From the NCBI GenBank assembly GCA_029721435.1, contig CM056577.1, positions 28,847,719 to 28,911,718 of the forward strand: 64,000 nucleotides of DNA, written 5' to 3'. The position numbers and the translations under genes are program-made. Positions 57,806 to 64,000 of this stretch are shown piece by piece. This DNA is from Gymnothorax reevesii (Eukaryota > Chordata > Actinopteri > Anguilliformes > Muraenidae). The notes beneath the pieces are model-generated. The model ran no database searches. It saw nothing but the letters and a program-made list of their open reading frames with translations, and was not told where the DNA came from. Position 1 is the stretch's first letter. Every line of letters starts with the position of its first letter.

Positions 57806-58447
57806 TTTATGCAGAAATGCAAAAAAAAAAGAAGAAGAAAAAAACCTTTAACCTTTAAGGTCTGTACAGGAGATCCTTTCGGGTATGTTTCACATTAATG
57901 TATGAATGCATGTTCTGATCAGTTCACAACTGTCCTCAGGTTACTCATGAATGAAGATGAGCAGCAATGCATAATAAGAGAAGAAGAACGAATCGTTTTT
58001 TTTTAAGAAGACCAAACATAGCTTTAAACAAAACGAAAACCACAAGGTGTGCTAATGCTGTACACAGAAATTTTAGGGGAAACCCATTTCACTCTCCAGC
58101 CCCTAAATCTCAGACCTCAGCCAGCAAGGCCTACAGTAAGTTGCACCATTTTTTCTAGAACAGCCAAGCCCACAGTCCCTGAAGAATCAACCATCTTCAG
58201 AATTGTCTCTGACATTCATATTACATGGATATTGACCATTTTGAGCTTTTCCGGTGGAATGATCCTGTCACATGCCGTGTATTTTTCCTAAAGTCACCCT
58301 TTTATGTCTGCAAAATACTTGTTTGGTGCAGACAAATTGCTTTTTCCATTGCGCACATTTTCCTTGCACATTTGTGCGGCTTGACCTATCTGGACTTAAC
58401 CACGGCAGCATTACTGAAGTGAAGAGTATCTGATGAGTCCAACTGGG
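57806..58447 (-). other. ccr9 3' flank, probably 3' UTR
   Basis: No coding sequence. The minus strand after the ccr9 stop has no obvious AATAAA within ~600 bp; one lies further down, near 57557..57552. The 3' end is therefore not resolved. Confidence 0.4.
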
Positions 58448-61377
58448 CTATAAAGACAAGGCCCGGGTGGTGTCAGTGTCCGACATGACGGAGGATCTCT
58501 TTGGACCTCCGGGCACCTTGATGAGCTTGACATGTCCGCACATGCAAGCCTGGAACAACCTGGCCAAGTCCTTGCGGAAGCGAACCCCGACGAAGACATA
58601 GAGGAAGGGGTTTATGCAGCTGTGGGTGTAGGCCAGGCTCTTCATCACCTGGCTGGCGATGTCGAACCGCCGGGACACCTCGCAGTCGGTCATGGTGAAA
58701 TTGCCTGCCTGCACGGCCTCCACTACCAGAATGCTGTTGTACGGCAACTGGGAGAGGACAAAGACCGCCACCACCACCAGGATCACGCGCAGCGCTTTGT
58801 GTTTCTCAAAGTTTCGGGCCTGCAGCAGGGTGCGGATGATGACGAAGTAGCAGAAGAACATGACCAGGAATGGCAGGCAGAAGCCCATGCAGATTTGGAG
58901 AGCAAGGACCAGGATCTTGGTCCGGTTGTTCTTGTTGTTTAAGTAGATCATGGTGCACTGGAACCTTTCCCCAGTGCTATCCTTGACATTGGCAAAGAGG
59001 AATTCGGGCATAGCTAGAAGGAACGCCAGAATCCAGACCCCTATGCAGACCACCTTGCTGTAGAAGAGCCTAGTCTTCTTGGAATTTTGCGCCTTGGTCA
59101 CTTGCACGATAGCGATGTAGCGGTCCACGCTTATGCAGGTGAGTAGAAGCATGCAACTGAAGAAGTTGATCTTGTAGACGGCCGACACAATCTTGCACAT
59201 CGCCGCCCCGAAGGTCCAGCCCTGAACTGCATCCGAGGCCCAAAAGGGTAAGGTGCTCAGGAAGAGAAGGTCTGCCACAGCCAGGTTGAACAGATATACA
59301 TCTGTCATGGTCTTCATCCGGTTCCGGAAATGGAGGTAGATACACATAACCAGCAGATTACCAATGCCACCTAGGACAACAATGCCCCAGTATAGCGGGG
59401 GCTCATAGGACCCCCTGAAGGCCCGGACCACAGCCTTGTCACACAAACCTGGCAGATCCTCAGTGGTTGGGCTGCTGCTGCCCTCTTCAGCTCCCTATAA
59501 AACATAACATCATGGCTACTATCAGACAAGGTGATCCTCAATGTCCTGATGTAATTCCCAACAGTTTATTTTCTTCTATAGAGCCCGTTTTTAATTAAAA
59601 CAGCTGGATGTATATTCTTTTGTCGCAAGATGAAAGAATGATTCCCCTTAATATTTTGTTAAAGGGCATCTAAAGTCGATTCTCAGACGGGACGTTGAAC
59701 GTCCAATGTTTACAAACAAATCACTCGCTTTTGTTCACATCTTGCATTGTCACATGACCAATCTCATTCATAAACCAATGTTTTGTGTAAACGCGTACAT
59801 AATCCTTCTATTTCGGTTCGTTTGCGCAGGTGCGGCTCGCTGATTGACCAATAAACAAAAACAATGGGAATTGACTTTAGATGCCCTTTAAGCATAGCCT
59901 ACGAAAAATTGAAGTTTCATCACAAAACGCAATATATCCATTTTTAGAAAAATGAGAATTTTTGTCATGGGAAAAGTAAGCATAGAAGAGTTTTCTCATT
60001 TGTTAATATGTCTTGCTAAATAAGTGAAAACACTATACTATGATGCGTTTAAATCTAATAATGATGATTTGTAAAAAAGCTATCTTTGTCGTGACTATTT
60101 GGCAAAATGTGATATATCCACAGAAGTGCGATTTGAAGTCAAATGCCTGCCAGTCAATATCATAGATGTGAACATTTCCATGTTTCTGTAATAATTTGTA
60201 AGATTCCTCCATGTGCAGCACAGAGTCCTTTTTGCGAATCTGCTGCTGAATGCAGCCAAAAACTTGGTCAGCAAGTGGAGGACTCCTCCCCCACTGATGG
60301 GAAATGCATTCTTGACCAATAAATAATGAAATCTTTTTATCCACAGAGTTTGAAGCATAGAAATGAAATTCATTTTCTTGTTTTGCCCAATACAAGAGTC
60401 ACTCACCAATCAATGCATTGCAGGTTCCAACATCACTGATTGGCTGCTTGAATATATTGCAGTTGGCGGAAAAACTGTCTTGATGTCTACTGCGCTTTGG
60501 AATGAAAGGTGATGTTCAAGTACGCTAAACACTGGGATATATAGCATGTTGCTATGGGCTGAACCTGGCTTGACTACCAGCCTGGCATTGATGATTCTCT
60601 CACAGTGGTGGTTCAAAAATTTGCGTCATTGCGTTTTGCGATGAAACTCTTCAATTGTTTTTGTAAAAAAACATGCGTTTGACTTCCACCCACGATAACA
60701 TTGTCTTTGGTGGCATTAATTTGATATTGTAGAGACTTGAAAACAAATTACTTGTAGCAGTGACTTTCCAATGCAATCCAGCAGCTAGGATATGTAATGT
60801 GTTATGAATAATGTGATAGCAAATTCTTCACAATAAAAATACAAATATTAAAAACTTGCATTGCAATGCAACAGTTCTTGCAACCATATTACTGTGGACA
60901 CTTAAAGGAATTTGATTTTAGATCATATTTTATTACCTATTATTTTTAGTCTCCCCAAAAATTTCTCGATGAACATTAGTTAATTGTATGTATGTATGTA
61001 TGTATGTATGTTTGTATGTATGTATCAGTTGTACAGGATTTGTTGGGAATATAAAAAGAGAAATGGGTGTGAAAACTCGTATGCATATACGATAGCATAA
61101 ACATGTATATTTCCTCCAGAGCACTGTCTAGACGATGTCACCAGAAAATCCCATTTGACAGTCTCTAGACTGTCTTGAATGCCCGTCAAGACGTGTATAT
61201 ACACAAACACTAAAGTGCAGGCATGAACACATACATTGGCGCATAGAAAATGAATGTCAAACTGCTGATTTTAAAAAAAGGTACACATTAACTGCATTTC
61301 TTTCAGAAAATTAAGATTAAGCAGATACATACATAATCTGCCGTCGCAGCCATGTAATCATACTCGCTTTGGGACAT
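58448..61377 (-). CDS. ccr9: C-C chemokine receptor type 9 (CCR9-like), two coding exons
   Basis: Seven-transmembrane G-protein-coupled chemokine receptor of the plasma membrane; in mammals CCR9 binds CCL25 and guides lymphocytes to thymus and gut. Coding exons are 61377..61333 (15 residues, starting MSQSEYDY, with tyrosines of the kind that become sulfated) and 59494..58448. They join in phase 0 at a GT donor (61332) and a TTATAG acceptor, giving about 363 residues against 369 in human CCR9. Visible features: N-terminal Cys33 and ECL3 Cys286, TM3 Cys115 and ECL2 Cys195 (the two chemokine-receptor disulfides), TLPFW in TM2, DRYIAIV at 139-145, NPFLY at 310-314, sequons at Asn205 and Asn280, and a C-terminus ending ALSL as in human CCR9. 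An in-frame TAG sits directly before the second exon, so translation cannot start upstream within the intron. The frame is intact. The a/b teleost paralog is not assigned. Confidence 0.9.
59908..60656 (-). mobile_element. Deleted DNA transposon in the ccr9 intron, with a transposase-like fragment
   Basis: Imperfect terminal inverted repeats of about 30 bp bound the segment: left ATTGAAGTTTCATC (from 59909), right the inverse of ATTGAAGAGTTTCATC, both followed by (A/G)CAAAACGCAAT. Minus-strand reading at 60409..60033, split over two frames, contains SDSCIGQNK and, about 50 residues on, ADQVFGCIQQQIRKKD and DWQAFDFKS. This pattern (D..xGQNK followed by a D-x-x-FG-x-I stretch) resembles uncharacterised high-copy transposase-like proteins of fish and invertebrates (the DUF7869 type). 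The family name is from memory and should be searched. It sits within the 59495..61332 intron. Confidence 0.55.
60985..61025. repeat. (TATG)n microsatellite in the ccr9 intron
   Basis: About ten TATG units with one TTTG interruption. Confidence 0.9.
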
Positions 61378-61685
61378 CTTGACAAATCTGGAAACAAAAC
61401 CATGGAATAATTAATCAGAGCATCTTCAAACCTCGATAACGGAAAATGTTTTCACAAAGTTATGCAGGACATGGATCAGTTTTCTATTCTTAAAGAGGCT
61501 TATGCTTTTAAAATCTTTCAAAAATGTATGCAGTAAAATGTCAAGTGTAAAATTGAACTCTCTCAGGGTTCAAATCAGCTCACGATTACCAGATTGGGCT
61601 CATATTTGCATGTACTGTAAAAGTTGATTTAATGCTGAATATTTTACCATGTTCTTTCTAATGTATTCAGATCGGTTTTGCTTAC

Positions 61686-61790
61686 CGTTCGTTGTGTTGA
61701 AAGGCTGAATGGGGTTTGTTACCGGGAGCCTAGTCAGGTAGAATTAACCTGCGCCAGGTCTCAGTGTCACTTGAGTGCGGTGTAGAAGTC
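61686..61790 (-). other. ccr9: Probable 5' untranslated exon of ccr9
   Basis: On the minus strand a GTAAG donor lies at 61685, and a TTTGTTTCCAG acceptor lies just upstream of the coding exon (exon would begin at 61387, ten bases before the ATG at 61377). This predicts an upstream non-coding exon ending at 61686, separated by a ~300-bp intron. The 5' limit of about 61790 is inferred only from the distance to the TATA-like box. Mammalian CCR9 also has a non-coding first exon followed by a short coding exon. No transcript evidence was available. Confidence 0.5.
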
Positions 61791-61795
61791 TGAAA

Positions 61796-61822
61796 CGCGC
61801 CTTATCTGTGGCTGCTTATAAA
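61796..61822 (-). promoter_or_regulatory. Putative ccr9 core promoter: TATA-like box and GATA motif
   Basis: Read on the minus strand, a TTTATAA box lies at 61822..61816. An AGATAAG GATA-type motif follows about ten bases downstream, and the predicted untranslated exon begins near 61790. The spacing suits a TATA-driven start site. A GATA site would fit a receptor expressed in blood cells, but this is an inference from short motifs. Confidence 0.35.
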
Positions 61823-61876
61823 GTTTCAGTGCAGCTGCTGTATGACGTGCGTAAGACGGCGTGCGATCTCATTACT

Positions 61877-61907
61877 TCTCTCTCTCTCCCTCTCTCTCTC
61901 ACTCTCC
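61877..61907. repeat. (CT)n microsatellite upstream of ccr9
   Basis: Interrupted CT run about 60 bp upstream of the TATA-like box. Pyrimidine tracts of this kind near promoters may affect chromatin, but no specific role can be read here. Confidence 0.85.
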
Positions 61908-62123
61908 CGCCCAGAGTGCCACTTCTGATATTGTGATACTACAATGGCTAGTCTGCACGTATATTTATTTTTTATGCAAGTGCCCCCCAATTCAAATTTC
62001 AAAGTTTATTCACAGATGCAAAATTGTTTTTTATTTTGTTTTTTTTTAAATGATGTTTAGTATTCATAGTGTTGTTACCTTATTTTTAAGCCTTTTTTTC
62101 TGTTCAGCATGACTTGATATACA

Positions 62124-63545
62124 CAGTGCCATGAAAAAGTATTTGTCCCCCTTCAGATTTCTTATTTTTTCATATTTGTCACACTTTAAAGTTTCCGATC
62201 ATCAAACCAATTTTAATGTCAGATATTGATAACCCGAGTAAACACAAAATGCAGTTTTTAAATGATGATTTCATTTATTGAGGGAAAATGCTATCCAAGC
62301 CTGTCTGGCCCTATGTAAAAAAGTATTTGCCCCCCTAAACCTAATAACTGGTTGTGCCACCCTCAGCGACAACAACTGCAATGTGGAATTTGCGATAACT
62401 GGCGTGAGTCTTTCACATCACTGTGGAGAAATTTTTGCCCACTCTTCTTTGCAGAATTATCTTAATTCAGCCACATTGGAGGGTTTTCGAGCATGAACGG
62501 CCTGTTTAAGGTCACGCTACAGCATCTCAATCAGATTAAAGTCTAGACTTTGACTAGACCACTCCAAAACCTTCATTTTGTTTTTTTAAAGCCATGCACA
62601 GGTGGATTTGTTGGTGTGTTTTGGATCATTGTCCTGCTGTCTAACCCAAGTGCGCTTGAGCTTGAGGTCATGAACTGATGGTCGGACCTTCTCCTTTATG
62701 ATTTTCTGGTAGAGAGCAGAACTCATGGTTCCATCAATTAAAGCAAATCGTCCAGGTCCTGAAGGAGCAAAGTAGCCCCAGACCATCACACTACCACTAC
62801 GTTTGACTGTTGTTATGATGTTCTTATTATGAAATGCTGTGTTAGTTTTATGCCAGATGTAACGGGATGCACACCTTCAAAAAAGTTCAACTTTTGTCTT
62901 ATCAGTCCACAGAATATTTTCCCAAAAGTTTTGGGGATCATCGAGATGTATTTTGGCAAATGTGAGATGAGCCTTTGTGTTCTTTTTGGTCAGCAGTAGT
63001 TTTCCCCTTGGAACCCTCCTATGGCTGCCATTTTTTCCCCAGTCTCTTTCTTATTGTTGTATCATAAACACTGACTTTAACTGAGGCAAGTGAGGCCTGC
63101 AGCTCTTTAGATGTTGTTCTGGGTTCTTTTGTGACCTCCTGGATGAGTCTTGGAGTAATTTTGGTAGGCCGGCCACTCCTGGGAAGGTTAACTACTGTTC
63201 CAAGTATTCTCCATTTGTAAATAATGGCTCTCACCTTGGTTCACTGGAGTCCTAAAGCCTTAGAAATGGCTTTGTGACCCTTTCCATACTGAAAGATGTC
63301 AATGACTTTGTTTCTCATCTGTTCTTGTTGTTTTTGAGATCTTTTAGCCTACTTCACTTTGTCAGACAGGTTGTATTTAAATGATTTCTTGATTCAACAA
63401 GTCTGGCAGTAATCAGGCCTGGGTGGGGCTCGTGAAATTGTACTCAAACAATGTGGTTAATCACAGTTAATTCATGATTTATCAAGGGATGCAATTTCTT
63501 TTTCACATCTAGCATGTAAAAGACAATCATCAAATCTGAAAATTC
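62124..63545 (-). mobile_element. Tc1-like transposon E, right end degraded
   Basis: Left TIR CAGTGCCATGAAAAAGTATT then TGTCCCCCTT, with an internal echo AAAAAGTATTTGCCCCCC near 62318. The right side keeps only a diverged version (AAGGGATGCAATTTCTTTTT at 63484). Lies just upstream of ccr9, in the opposite direction from its promoter. Confidence 0.8.
62480..63320 (-). pseudogene. Tc1-like transposase pseudogene (element E)
   Basis: 63234..63019 reads NLPRSGRPTKITPRLIQEVT and TSKELQASLASVKVSVYDTTI (HTH and linker). 62789..62586 reads MMVWGYFAPSGPGRF and QQDNDPKHT (second catalytic Asp). A SLDFNLIEML-like Glu block follows near 62530. Frames are broken between the blocks. Confidence 0.8.
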
Positions 63546-64000
63546 ACAGTCCTGTTAGGTTAGCATGAGAGTATGGGGACCAATATCTTCTATTACATTA
63601 CAGCAGTTGGCATTGGTGGCGCTATCTTTCTTATTGTGCATCATCGCAAGGAGCAAATGAAATCGTGGCGAGCTCTGCTCAAAATGAGCAGAAACCTTTC
63701 CATTTATGGTTCAGGCTACGTTTGTTTTACATGATGTTTTGGTGTAAATGTATACCTGAAAAATTACGCACAACTTATTAAGGGATATTCATGTCGGTGG
63801 CCTGTATAACTTCAGTGCCTCGGTCTTTAGACACAGGGTACGAGAGTAAGACCATCACAAACAGCCCAGGAAATGTTTCAACATGCCCTGCTCCTCGAAT
63901 CTCATCCACTCACAGGTGTTGTATACAGTGCCTGTCTGTATGCATGTCAAGAAATAACTGCGAGAGGTATGAATTGTATATGTACTGAGTCCTTGAAACC

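Noticed and set aside
58532..58942. 136-codon plus-strand frame
   Set aside because: Antisense of the ccr9 coding exon.
60960..61025. CRISPR-like array in the TATG region and other short tandem tracts
   Set aside because: Simple microsatellites without spacers; a vertebrate genome is not expected to hold CRISPR arrays.

Overview
The window looks like teleost fish genomic DNA, dense in transposons and poor in host genes. It carries an intron-containing vertebrate chemokine receptor gene, typical vertebrate microsatellites ((CA)n, (CT)n, (TATG)n), a 5S-rRNA-derived SINE, and transposon families typical of bony fish: several Tc1-like lineages, PIF/Harbinger, non-LTR retrotransposons and a Gmr1-like LTR element. 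I cannot tell the species from the sequence.

Host gene: I can support only one. It is a CCR9-type chemokine receptor on the minus strand (coding 61377..61333 and 59494..58448). The coding sequence has two exons and gives about 363 residues. A TATA-like box and a plausible 5' untranslated exon lie upstream. One intron holds a deleted DNA transposon.

Layout: 1-9.8 kb holds a copy of an LTR-like interspersed family (also at 22.9-24.0 and 53.3-55.0 kb), a hammerhead-like motif at 2.72 kb and a Tc1-like element (6365-8536) with a nested TIR element. 9.8-13.9 kb is a Tc1-like element split by a 2.5-kb Harbinger. 14.7-31 kb contains MITEs, two Tc1-like elements and repeat fragments in otherwise anonymous DNA. 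31.3-34.4 kb holds two LINE remnants, one inside a palindromic MITE and itself hosting a TIR element. 36.6-47.1 kb is the most structured part. Two ~650-bp direct repeats (about 98% identical over most of their length) bracket a LINE, which is split by a two-gene Harbinger (38191-46081), which is split by a 5,000-bp LTR retrotransposon (38521-43520). That retrotransposon is of Ty3/gypsy sequence type, but its domains run protease-integrase-RT-RNase H, as in Ty1/copia. 49.2-51.6 kb is another three-level nest. 53.3-55.0 kb contains a perfect 9-unit 35-bp minisatellite. 56-64 kb holds the CCR9 gene and, beyond it, a Tc1-like element.

Apart from ccr9, every coding sequence I recognise belongs to a mobile element, and all of them carry frameshifts, stops or insertions. 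The gene contents therefore do not form a pathway; the window is mainly a record of successive insertions. Many smaller repeats are named only by structure (TIRs, palindromes, copy number within the window), because no database search was possible.
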